Positions 56,211 through 64,000 of a stretch of DNA of 64,000 bases are shown piece after piece. A program made the position numbers and the translations under genes. The DNA comes from JANTGF01 sp963750735. Its GTDB lineage: Bacteria; Bacteroidota; Bacteroidia; Bacteroidales; VadinHA17. Below the pieces are notes generated by a model that was given only the letters and a program-made list of their open reading frames with translations, was not told where the DNA came from and did not search any database. The stretch covers positions 310,001-374,000 of the forward strand of contig CAVVRY010000006.1 of assembly GCA_963750735.1 (NCBI GenBank), given 5' to 3'. Within the stretch, counting starts at the first letter, position 1; each line of letters begins with the position of its first letter.

Positions 56211-58151
56211 TTACCGCCCAACATCCAGTTTTACCATTAAATTTGAATACCCAGGAATTCTCAGACTATGTTTATTGAAGTAAAGATCTGAATCAATTAT
56301 ACTTACATTTGGTATTTTCCCTGGTTCATTGTAAATCTCTGGGTCAGAATGATGAATGAGCCATTGCTTTCCATTCCTGGAAGTCTTAGTACTTCCAAAA
56401 TCAAATGAAATATTTTCAGAATTTGGAGAACTGTTTACTATTGCAATAGTTAGTTTGTTTTTATCTGAACTTAGAGCTACTGCGATATCAAGATTTGGGA
56501 TGTTATTTTCAATTTGTATTGGAATGTTCCCAAAATGTTGACGATAAAGTTTTAACGGCAACCCAGTAGTCGCAAATCCCGCTGAAGTAGGGGTTGTTTT
56601 TATACAGCCAATAACATTGACGGTTTGGGCATAGTTTGCCATAAAGTAAATATCGCTATTGCGGAAATACTCATGCAATCCCCTTGCCACCCCCAGGCCA
56701 TCTTTATGATGATATCGTACACCGAGTTCACCATAAATATAGTCTCCATACCAATAATTCCATTCATCCATGGCAATGCGAATATTTTTATCATCCAGAC
56801 CTGGAATAGATTCACGGTAGGCACGGTGTGCGTTTGCCACCCGATTTATATTGTTGGCCAGTTGTGAAATGTGATCAGAAACACTATCCAGTTCCTGACA
56901 GTATATATGTTCGCTTAAAAGATCCATATTCTCGGCACTTTGGCTCAACATTGTTTTACTCCAATCACCAACAGCACCAACTCCAATTAGTTTGGCGTTG
57001 GGATCAACATTCCAGATTGCCTCAGCTATCCGGTTATGTTTTTTCACATATTCCTCTAATGGCATGTGGCCCAATTGCCAGCTTCCGTACATTTCATTAC
57101 CAACAGCCCACCATTTTACATTGTATGGGTCAGGATGGCCGTTTTTCGCTCTCAGTTTTCCCATTTCAGAATCAGCAGGACTATTACAATATTCAATTTC
57201 TTTTGCGACCTCTTCAACAGTTCCAAGTCCGGTATTTACTGCAATAAATGGCTCCGCATCGATCAACTTCATCAAATCCATATATTCATGTATTCCCACA
57301 TCATTTGATTCTATTCCTTTCCATGCCGGGTTTTTTCTAGGAGGGCGTTTGTCCCTTTCACCAATACCATCCATCCAGAAGTAACCACTTACAAAATTTC
57401 CGCCTGGCCATCGGTAAACTGGAGAGTTTAACTCTTTTAAGAGCTCTATTACATCACTTCGCCAACCTTTTAAATTATCAGATGGCATAAGTGAAACTGT
57501 ACCAATTTTAAACTCACCCGACCCTTTGCTAAAAATCTCCAAAGCCACATCATTGCTAGAAAAAGAAGGAGTTAGTTCAATTGAATACTTTTCAAACTTA
57601 TTTTTTATTTCATTAATTTCCTGAGAAATAATTTCACCATCAGGAGAAATCAATTGAACTAAAACAGGCAAAGCATTTTCTGAACCAGAAAGTACAATAT
57701 GGCCGCTATATTTTTTATTGGCTAAAACAGCCAAACGGCCTTGTTTGATTCCTGCCACTGAGCCACCTCCTGGTAATTTTATCATAACCGATTGGTGTCC
57801 TGTATATGGATTTATTGTATCCATTCTAACGGTTTGGGCTTGACCTATCATCTCCCAGGGTGAAGCATTGAGGTAGTCATACTCACCTGTATTCCAGTAT
57901 TCATCTGTATCCTTAGCCCAGGGCGAAAAATCAAATTCTAACGGGTAATAAAATTTACGATCTGCGAGCATTTCAGCCCATAATCCACCATAAATACACT
58001 TGCCCAGGTGTTCAATAAACTGCCCGTATATGTATTTCTCGATTGGTTCACCAGTTTTGCTTATATCGACTACAACCAATTTATCAGATTGTTTGTTATT
58101 GCAGCTAATTAGTATTGCAATAAAAATCAATGATAGGATGTTTTTTTTCAT
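56211..58151 (-). CDS. GH51 alpha-L-arabinofuranosidase, lipoprotein
   Basis: 646 residues. The signal ends LISC with lipid-modified Cys17. An N-terminal beta-sandwich region (about 30-230) precedes the barrel with VYRWPGGNF, the acid/base Glu in AVGNEMYG and the nucleophile Glu in MDEWNYW, followed by a C-terminal beta-domain. Enzymes of this family release arabinofuranose side chains from arabinan, arabinoxylan or arabinogalactan. As a lipoprotein it would work at the cell surface or in the periplasm. It is transcribed alone, downstream of the PQQ-like gene. Confidence 0.92.
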   Translation of the reverse strand: MKKNILSLIFIAILISCNNKQSDKLVVVDISKTGEPIEKYIYGQFIEHLGKCIYGGLWAEMLADRKFYYPLEFDFSPWAKDTDEYWNTGEYDYLNASPWEMIGQAQTVRMDTINPYTGHQSVMIKLPGGGSVAGIKQGRLAVLANKKYSGHIVLSGSENALPVLVQLISPDGEIISQEINEIKNKFEKYSIELTPSFSSNDVALEIFSKGSGEFKIGTVSLMPSDNLKGWRSDVIELLKELNSPVYRWPGGNFVSGYFWMDGIGERDKRPPRKNPAWKGIESNDVGIHEYMDLMKLIDAEPFIAVNTGLGTVEEVAKEIEYCNSPADSEMGKLRAKNGHPDPYNVKWWAVGNEMYGSWQLGHMPLEEYVKKHNRIAEAIWNVDPNAKLIGVGAVGDWSKTMLSQSAENMDLLSEHIYCQELDSVSDHISQLANNINRVANAHRAYRESIPGLDDKNIRIAMDEWNYWYGDYIYGELGVRYHHKDGLGVARGLHEYFRNSDIYFMANYAQTVNVIGCIKTTPTSAGFATTGLPLKLYRQHFGNIPIQIENNIPNLDIAVALSSDKNKLTIAIVNSSPNSENISFDFGSTKTSRNGKQWLIHHSDPEIYNEPGKIPNVSIIDSDLYFNKHSLRIPGYSNLMVKLDVGR

Positions 58152-58330
58152 TGTGCTATTTGTTAGCGGTTTACAAGAATATAAAGTTAATCGATAATTC
58201 TTGTTTTCTGAGAGAATGTTTGAAAAAGAATCAGAAGGAATAATGAATTTTGGATTGAATTAAAGAAATTGATTTTAAGATATTTTTAAATCGGTTTGCA
58301 TTCAGAGTTAAACTTGGAGTTCTAACTGAC

Positions 58331-59563
58331 TTAACTGGATGCAATATCATAACACATTAGGGCATTTCCGTGCCTGATATACAATCGGCCCTCGTGAATG
58401 ACCGGGTGGGCCCAATGTTGTTTGGTTCCCATCTCCACCTTAAAGCTGCTGATTTTATTGCATTCATTTCCATTTGCACTAACCAGGGCCATCACTCCAT
58501 CATACCCATAGGTGTAAAAGAGTCCATCGGAAAAAATAATTACGCCTCCAAATATCTGATCTGAGACATAATTAAGATCACCAGTTGCGGCATCAATAGA
58601 AAACCATTCTCTTTTATTGCTTGATGAGCTATATAGGTTTCCTTCATGTAAAACAATACCTCCAATCAGGTTGAACCATTTTTCGTTCCGCCACCCTACC
58701 TCAGCCGTTTTCCCATCTTCAGAAAGTTGTATCATTACGTGCCCGTGCAGGGTATCGGCTTTCTCACTGGCACAGTAAATTCTGCCATCATAATACACAG
58801 GACTATTTGCATTTATCTTGTTTCTCTGTCGGTGCTCTATTTTCCAATAGGCTTGTCCATTATCAGCATCAATGCCTAGTATTGAATTAGAGGTCATAGT
58901 AACAATTAGCCTTGTGCTATTATGTTCTGCTAGTATCGGTGAACAGTATGCAGATTGTTCACTATTCCCTTCACTGGTCCAAATCATTTCTCCGGTAAAA
59001 CGATTCAGAGCAACCACATTATTCTCTTTACCACCTGGAGTGAGAATTATTTTGTCTCCATCTAGCAGTGGAGATTCAGCGATGCCCCACTTCGTTTTTT
59101 GGGCATCAAATTCCTTAAACATATCAATACTCCATTTCATGTTACCTTGTTCAGTATCCATGCAATATGCAACACCCTGGCCACTTACGAAATATAGGAG
59201 ATTGTTAACTATTGTTGGGCTTGAGCGAGTTCCGGTATAATTGGCATGCCACTCCTCACCATAATCTTTTTGCCACAATAGATTGCCCCCTAAATCGAAT
59301 GAATAGATAACACCAATTGTATCAGGCATTCCAAGAACAAATAATTTATTGTTGGCAATACTGACGCTTCCGTGGCCTTCACCGAGTCCTTCAAATGACC
59401 ATAGCAATTCCGGTCCTCCTTCCGGCCACTTTTTTAACAAATTTGTTTGTGGATATTTCCCATCGCGGGCAGGACCTCTCCATTGGGACGATACCTCATT
59501 TGCATCTGAACAGGAAATCATTGTAACAATTAGGCCTGCAAGTATTGTCTTAAATATGGTCAT
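58331..59563 (-). CDS. PQQ-like beta-propeller lipoprotein
   Basis: 410 residues from ATG 59563, chosen because a lipoprotein signal (MTIFKTILAGLIVTMISC) starts there; in-frame ATGs at 59590 and 59650 are upstream alternatives. Repeated propeller blades (YSFDLGGNLLWQKDY, VVALNRFTGEMIWTSEG, ILGIDADNGQAYWKIEH, FSIDAATGDLNYVSD) mark a WD40/PQQ-type fold with an outer WRGPARDGKYP N-terminus. The last blade ends GNALMCYDIASS. Such proteins often accompany Bacteroidota sugar-processing genes and may bind rather than oxidise. The PQQ-binding residues cannot be checked here. Confidence 0.82.
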   Translation of the reverse strand: MTIFKTILAGLIVTMISCSDANEVSSQWRGPARDGKYPQTNLLKKWPEGGPELLWSFEGLGEGHGSVSIANNKLFVLGMPDTIGVIYSFDLGGNLLWQKDYGEEWHANYTGTRSSPTIVNNLLYFVSGQGVAYCMDTEQGNMKWSIDMFKEFDAQKTKWGIAESPLLDGDKIILTPGGKENNVVALNRFTGEMIWTSEGNSEQSAYCSPILAEHNSTRLIVTMTSNSILGIDADNGQAYWKIEHRQRNKINANSPVYYDGRIYCASEKADTLHGHVMIQLSEDGKTAEVGWRNEKWFNLIGGIVLHEGNLYSSSSNKREWFSIDAATGDLNYVSDQIFGGVIIFSDGLFYTYGYDGVMALVSANGNECNKISSFKVEMGTKQHWAHPVIHEGRLYIRHGNALMCYDIASS

Positions 59564-59833
59564 TATTGAACTGGATTTTAAATTTGCCATAAATATATCA
59601 GATAAATAGTTAAAATAACTTTCGTGTGTATTTAAAAATCGCAAATTCATTTTTTTAATGACTTTCGTTATTACATGTATGATTTTAATAGAATATTATT
59701 GTCATTGCTTCCTCGGCCCTTTTTTAATATCTTCGTCTGCAATGTTAGTTCTGCTGAATTATCTCTTAAAATTTTTGAATAAACCATTTTTTGTATTAAT
59801 AGGTTTTATTTTTAAATATTTAAATCCTAATCT

Positions 59834-60787
59834 ATGAAAAGAAGATCGTTCTTGAAAAATTCTGCATTGACAGCAACAGCATTATCTGCGAGCTCTCTTG
59901 TTACCTATGGGTCCAAATCATTCTTCAGTGAAACCAACAAAAGAATGAAAAACCTAAAAATATCATTGGCACAATGGTCCTTGCATCGAAATTTCTGGGA
60001 TGGAAAGTTAGATCCTAATGATTTTGCCAGTATTGCAATAAATACCTACGGTATAAATGCTGTTGAATATGTAAACCAATTCTATACAAAATCAGCAAAA
60101 GATGAGAAATTCTGGATTAGGATGAAAGAACATGCTGATAATGCAGGTGTTAAGAGCTTATTAATAATGGTTGATGATGAAGGTGATCTTGGAATAAGCG
60201 ATGATATGGCTCGAAGAAAATCAGTTGAAAATCATTTCAAGTGGGTAAACGCAGCCAAAATTCTTGGATGCCATTCAATAAGGGTAAACGCCTTTGGGGA
60301 AGAATCAAAAGAGGCATTTCGCAGTGCTTTAATTGATGGTATGGGGCAATTATCTGACTATGCTGCCAGGGAAAATATCAACGTTATAATTGAGAATCAT
60401 GGATTGTATAGTTCTGACGCTAAATTAATAGTAGATATTGTAAAACAAGTCAATAAACCAAACTTTGGAACATTCCCGGACTTTGGGAACTGGTGCCTCA
60501 GTGCGAAATGGGGGAGCACCCAGGTAAAATGCGATAAAGTATATGACAGATATCAAGGAGTAGCTGAGTTTTTGCCTTTTGCCAAAGCGGTAAGTGCAAA
60601 ATCCTATAATTTCAATGAAAAAGGCGAAGATGCAATTATTGATTACCATAAAATGCTCAAAATTGTTGGAGACTCAGGATATGATGGCTTTATTGGAATA
60701 GAATATGAGGGGGAAATACTCAATGAACATGATGGGATCATTGCTACCAAAGCACTAATTGAGAAGGTATGGAAGAGCTTGGGATGA
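59834..60787 (+). CDS. Sugar phosphate isomerase/epimerase family protein with Tat signal
   Basis: 317 residues. The N-terminus MKRRSFLKNSALTATALSAS is a twin-arginine signal. The TIM barrel is of the xylose isomerase-like/AP endonuclease type: ISLAQWSLHRNFWDG, VIIENHGLYSSD, GTFPDFGNW, and GFIGIEYEG with a likely metal-binding Glu/His set. It follows the propeller gene divergently. It could act on a keto sugar or uronate outside the cytoplasm; substrate unknown. Confidence 0.85.
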   Translation: MKRRSFLKNSALTATALSASSLVTYGSKSFFSETNKRMKNLKISLAQWSLHRNFWDGKLDPNDFASIAINTYGINAVEYVNQFYTKSAKDEKFWIRMKEHADNAGVKSLLIMVDDEGDLGISDDMARRKSVENHFKWVNAAKILGCHSIRVNAFGEESKEAFRSALIDGMGQLSDYAARENINVIIENHGLYSSDAKLIVDIVKQVNKPNFGTFPDFGNWCLSAKWGSTQVKCDKVYDRYQGVAEFLPFAKAVSAKSYNFNEKGEDAIIDYHKMLKIVGDSGYDGFIGIEYEGEILNEHDGIIATKALIEKVWKSLG

Positions 60788-60922
60788 AAGAAGAATTAGA
60801 CTGCAAAAGACGGATTATTTAAGACAAACTTTAAGATAATTAATTATTTAAATAAATAGTAGACCTGATGTGGCAGAACCATAAATTAAGTCCTTTTAAA
60901 AAATTCTAATATATTCATCCTA

Positions 60923-63307
60923 ATGATAAAAAATTATTTTCTTGTTGCAGTTCGCAATTTTAAAAATTATAAATTTTTTTCATTTATAAACATTACAGGT
61001 CTTGCGATTGGTATGGCATGCTCATTCCTGATTTTTATCTGGGTTAAGGATGAGTTCAGTTTTGACCGATTTCATGAAAATGAAACTGATTTGTACAGGT
61101 TGGTAGGAGAGGTAGAAAATGCTGATGCCTTATTCAAGGCAGTTGTAACTCCTTATCCTATGGTCTCATACCTTAATGATGAAATTCCCGAAATAATAAA
61201 CCATATATGTTTAAGGCCAATGTCGGAAAAAGTCTTGGTCGAATATGAATCTGAAGGATCCAAAAGTCAGTTGAAGAAATTTTATGAAGGAGGAATGGTC
61301 GCTGTTGATTCCAATTTTTTCGAATTTTTTACTTATGAGTTTATTAATGGAAGTCCAGAAAAAGCCATCATTGGTACGAATTCAATTGTAATTTCAGAAA
61401 GCACAGCAAAAAAATATTTTGGTGATGAGAATCCAATAGGAAAGACTCTCTACTTTTATAACAGGGAACGGCTCGGAACCATTTCAGGAGTATTGAAAGA
61501 TCCACCTGCAAATTCACATATTCAATTTGATATTGTTATTCCATTTGGGGATTTATACGGATCCAATTTTAAAACCAATTGGGGGAATTATTACTACAAT
61601 GGCTATGTTCAGTTGGCTCATGGTATTGATCCTCAAATAGTAGTCCAGAAAATTGAAGAGGCTTTGAGAAAAAGATCTTCGGATTCTGAAGTTTCTATCC
61701 GAATTTACTTACAACCCCTTAGAGATGTTCATCTGAAATCTGATTTTGATATTGACTATAACAATAGCACATCTGAAATCAACAATAATGTATATATTTT
61801 TTCCATAATTGCTGTTTTTATCCTTCTTATTGCCTGTCTTAACTTTGTGAACCTTACTACTGCAAGGTCTGCTACAAGAGCCAAAGAGATTGGGTTACGG
61901 AAAATTTCAGGTGCATCGCGAGCAAGACTTATTCGTCAGTTCTTTGGGGAATCAGTATTTATTGCCATTATTGCCTACATACTGGCATTTATAATTATAC
62001 TCATACTTTTAAATTCTTTTAATCAGCTAACTGCAAAATCTTTAGATATTAGTCAAATTCTGAATGTAAAAACTATTCTGATCTTCCTTGGGATAGCAAT
62101 TCTAGTTGGATTAGTATCTGGAATCTATCCAGCTCTCCTATTGTCATCGCTTGAACCTCTTAGTGTATTGAAAGGGGAGATGAAATCTGACTCAAAAAAT
62201 TCGACGTTTAGAAAGATTCTTGTGTTGGTTCAATTTTCAATATCAATTATACTAATCATTAGTGTATTTATTGTTCATAGGCAATTAGAATATGTTCAAA
62301 AAAAAGAATTGGGGTATGATAAAAAAAATCTGATCTATTTTCCTGTCAGGGGGAACTATCGAGATTACTACAGCTCTCTCAGAGAAAGATTATTGCAAGA
62401 AAGCAATATTCAAGATGTTACAATTTCTTCAGATATTCCTTTAAATACAATACACTTGTGGGGTGGATTAGACTGGGAAGGTAAGGATCCGGATGACAAT
62501 ACAATGATGAATTTTTATACGGTTGATTATAGTTTTATTCCTACACTTGGGATCCGTTTTTCAGAAGGTCGTAATTTTGCCTTAAGTTCAGATAGTAATA
62601 ATTATATAATTAATCAAACAGCCGCCCAGATAATGGGAATGGACGAACCTCTTGATCAGTGGTTTTCATTATCAGAGAATAGAGGTGATATTATTGGAAT
62701 TGTCGAAGACTTTAATTTTAAATCATTAAGAACAAAAATGGAACCTTTGGTTATCCGTGTGGGTGAATATTATAATTATATTTTGGTACGGATAAATGAT
62801 GATAATGTTCAAAATTCTATCGATCGTATTGGAGCTGTATGGAACGAATTAAATCCAGATTATCCTTTTGAGTATCATTTTTTGGATAGTGATTATGAAC
62901 AACTATATATTCCGGAAAAAAGACTTGGTAATTTATTTAAGTATTTTACTGTTCTGGCAATTTTTATTTCATGCCTTGGCCTTCTTGGTCTTGTATCTTT
63001 TATGGCTCAGCAACGAACGAAAGAAATCGGCATCCGTAAAGTCTTAGGAAGTTCTGTCTTTGAGATTATCAAACTATTGTCAATGGAGTTTACTAAGTGG
63101 GTAATCCTGGCAAATATTTTTGCTATCCCCATAGGCTGGTTTTTAATGAACAAATGGCTACAAAACTTCGCGTACCGGACAAATATTCCATGGTTTATTT
63201 TTATAATAACAGCGGGGCTAGTCTTTATTATAGCAATAGTTACGATAAGCTTTCAGTCGTATCAGGCAGCCACAACTAATCCTGCTGATTCTATCAGGCA
63301 AGTGTAA
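60923..63307 (+). CDS. FtsX/MacB-type ABC transporter permease
   Basis: 794 residues in one intact frame, with the same duplicated layout as the permeases at 7417 and 37435: MIKNYFLVAVRNFKNY start, MacB-like domain with STAKKYFGDENPIGKTL, first FtsX core (ARSATRAKEIGLRKISGASRAR), second MacB-like domain and last core (QRTKEIGIRKVLGSSVFEI). No adjacent ATPase. Three such orphan permeases within 55 kb suggest they share one or more ATPases encoded elsewhere. Confidence 0.9.
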   Translation: MIKNYFLVAVRNFKNYKFFSFINITGLAIGMACSFLIFIWVKDEFSFDRFHENETDLYRLVGEVENADALFKAVVTPYPMVSYLNDEIPEIINHICLRPMSEKVLVEYESEGSKSQLKKFYEGGMVAVDSNFFEFFTYEFINGSPEKAIIGTNSIVISESTAKKYFGDENPIGKTLYFYNRERLGTISGVLKDPPANSHIQFDIVIPFGDLYGSNFKTNWGNYYYNGYVQLAHGIDPQIVVQKIEEALRKRSSDSEVSIRIYLQPLRDVHLKSDFDIDYNNSTSEINNNVYIFSIIAVFILLIACLNFVNLTTARSATRAKEIGLRKISGASRARLIRQFFGESVFIAIIAYILAFIIILILLNSFNQLTAKSLDISQILNVKTILIFLGIAILVGLVSGIYPALLLSSLEPLSVLKGEMKSDSKNSTFRKILVLVQFSISIILIISVFIVHRQLEYVQKKELGYDKKNLIYFPVRGNYRDYYSSLRERLLQESNIQDVTISSDIPLNTIHLWGGLDWEGKDPDDNTMMNFYTVDYSFIPTLGIRFSEGRNFALSSDSNNYIINQTAAQIMGMDEPLDQWFSLSENRGDIIGIVEDFNFKSLRTKMEPLVIRVGEYYNYILVRINDDNVQNSIDRIGAVWNELNPDYPFEYHFLDSDYEQLYIPEKRLGNLFKYFTVLAIFISCLGLLGLVSFMAQQRTKEIGIRKVLGSSVFEIIKLLSMEFTKWVILANIFAIPIGWFLMNKWLQNFAYRTNIPWFIFIITAGLVFIIAIVTISFQSYQAATTNPADSIRQV

Positions 63308-63402
63308 ATTTATCAATCAAAAATGGACTATAAAAGACTAACTATAATGATGATTCATGCTTTATGTTAAGGGTTTTTCCGTTTTAGCAGAACCAATTTA
63401 TT

Positions 63403-63410
63403 TACTTTTA
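63403..63410 (+). promoter_or_regulatory. Candidate -7 element TACTTTTA
   Basis: One mismatch from TAnnTTTG, 13 bp before the ATG at 63424. The same TTACTTTTA octamer-plus-one occurs before the Crp/Fnr gene. Confidence 0.25.
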
Positions 63411-63423
63411 GATATTTATAGAT

Positions 63424-64000
63424 ATGAAATGGTATAAAATTCAAGTTGCATTATTGGTATTAAGTGTAGTCCTTTTTTCTTGTTCTAATAATTCGGGATC
63501 AAACTACAAGCTTCCTGAATCAACAAGAGTACAGCCTTTGGTAATACATGTTGACAGTATTAAAATAGATGGCGACCCTGGTGAGTTTTCAGTAGAAAAA
63601 ACTGTAAAAATGGAAACTGAAGGAGTACAATTAGTTACTTTTTCGTTTATAGCTGAGAATCCTTCCGAATTAAAACCTGTTACAATTCAGTTTAATTTTC
63701 CGTCTGTTGATATTAATGGCTTTTGGAATCCTAATACTTCAGTTGATAAGATAAATTATTATTATAGTGGAGTTACTTCAAAAGCTTCACGCTATGCTCC
63801 TGTTCTGTCTTTCTATAACAACGCTTTACAAAATAGAATTACTATAGCTTTATCTGATGCACTAAATCAATCTGAAATTGTGAGTTATTTGCGAGAAGAG
63901 GATGTCCATTTCTACCCTGAAATAAAACTTTTTAAGGAAAAAATGCCAAAAACTACATCTTATCATATTACCTTACGAATTGATACACGTGAACTTCCTT
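63424..64000 (+). CDS. Secreted lipoprotein, probable GH36-like glycosidase N-terminus (3' end outside window)
   Basis: The frame opens at ATG 63424 and runs off the window end, so at least 192 residues are visible and the stop is unseen. The signal ends LFSC (Cys20). The visible part is beta-rich: MKWYKIQVALLVLSVVLF, then VKMETEGVQLVTFSF, FWNPNTSVDK, and RYAPVLSFYNNALQNRITIA followed by LSDALNQSEIV. The last segment resembles the N-terminal beta-sandwich of GH36-type alpha-galactosidases, where AP-S and SDA motifs occur. The catalytic barrel would lie beyond the window, so this is a moderate guess. Confidence 0.55.
   Translation, partial: MKWYKIQVALLVLSVVLFSCSNNSGSNYKLPESTRVQPLVIHVDSIKIDGDPGEFSVEKTVKMETEGVQLVTFSFIAENPSELKPVTIQFNFPSVDINGFWNPNTSVDKINYYYSGVTSKASRYAPVLSFYNNALQNRITIALSDALNQSEIVSYLREEDVHFYPEIKLFKEKMPKTTSYHITLRIDTRELP

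Noticed and set aside
56828..57384. Antisense coding frames within the arabinofuranosidase gene
   Set aside because: The frames mirror the GH51 gene on the other strand, overlap each other and show no family features.
1..64000. Genomic island, prophage or insertion sequence
   Set aside because: No integrase, transposase, phage structural gene, tRNA with flanking repeats or terminal inverted repeats were seen.

Overview
The window looks like chromosomal DNA of a free-living, carbohydrate-degrading member of the Bacteroidota, probably near the Bacteroidales/Marinilabiliales (that placement is inference). The signs are AT-rich DNA, C-terminal type IX secretion (T9SS) sorting domains on two large secreted proteins, many lipoproteins, a TonB-dependent receptor with a CarboxypepD_reg-like domain, three orphan FtsX/MacB-type permeases, a NUDIX-type sugar regulator, and several upstream sequences matching the Bacteroidota -7 promoter consensus TAnnTTTG. 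I saw no rRNA, tRNA, CRISPR array, insertion sequence or prophage.

Layout. 1-2.3 kb: two tandem M14 zinc carboxypeptidases, the first cut by the window edge. 2.4-3.5 kb: purS and pssA. 3.7-4.6 kb: an unrecognised lipoprotein. 4.6-7.2 kb: a hexuronate pair (GntP-type permease and UxaE-type epimerase). 7.4-9.8 kb: a frameshifted FtsX permease. 9.8-16.2 kb: a trehalose-type module made of a P-loop kinase, a beta-phosphoglucomutase/GH65 fusion and, divergently, a GT20/HAD fusion whose glucose-6-phosphate site looks degenerate. 16.2-18.6 kb: a class A penicillin-binding protein. 18.9-22.0 kb: a probable metal module (HYC_CC_PP protein, HMA protein, TonB receptor). 22.1-28.7 kb: a giant secreted protein with a subtilase-like domain, 15 ARPLVN-type hexapeptides, seven Ig-like repeats and a T9SS domain. 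29-31.3 kb: a Crp/Fnr regulator and a TPR membrane protein. 31.5-36.4 kb: a Gfo/Idh/MocA oxidoreductase, a DUF1080-like protein, a split methyltransferase and a beta-helix protein. 37.4-39.8 kb: a second FtsX permease. 39.9-44.4 kb: a shattered porin-like gene, then a sodium:solute symporter with an enlarged partner subunit and a TPR protein. 44.6-47.4 kb: a URO-D-like protein, a mutarotase and a small membrane protein. 47.6-54.4 kb: a beta-glucan locus (GH94 phosphorylase, GPH symporter, NUDIX regulator, GH5 endoglucanase). 54.6-60.8 kb: a serine hydrolase, YccF, GH51 arabinofuranosidase, a PQQ-like propeller and a sugar isomerase. 60.9-64.0 kb: a third FtsX permease and the start of a GH36-like lipoprotein.

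Together the genes suggest uptake and phosphorolytic or hydrolytic use of plant or algal glycans: extracellular GH5 and GH51, then cytoplasmic GH94 and GH65 with GPH and GntP transporters. Many single-base frameshifts interrupt otherwise conserved reading frames (about 7.9, 31.1-31.2, 33.7, 34.1, 39.9-41.2 and 49.3 kb). Protein conservation continues unbroken across them, so sequencing or assembly indels are at least as likely as real gene decay.
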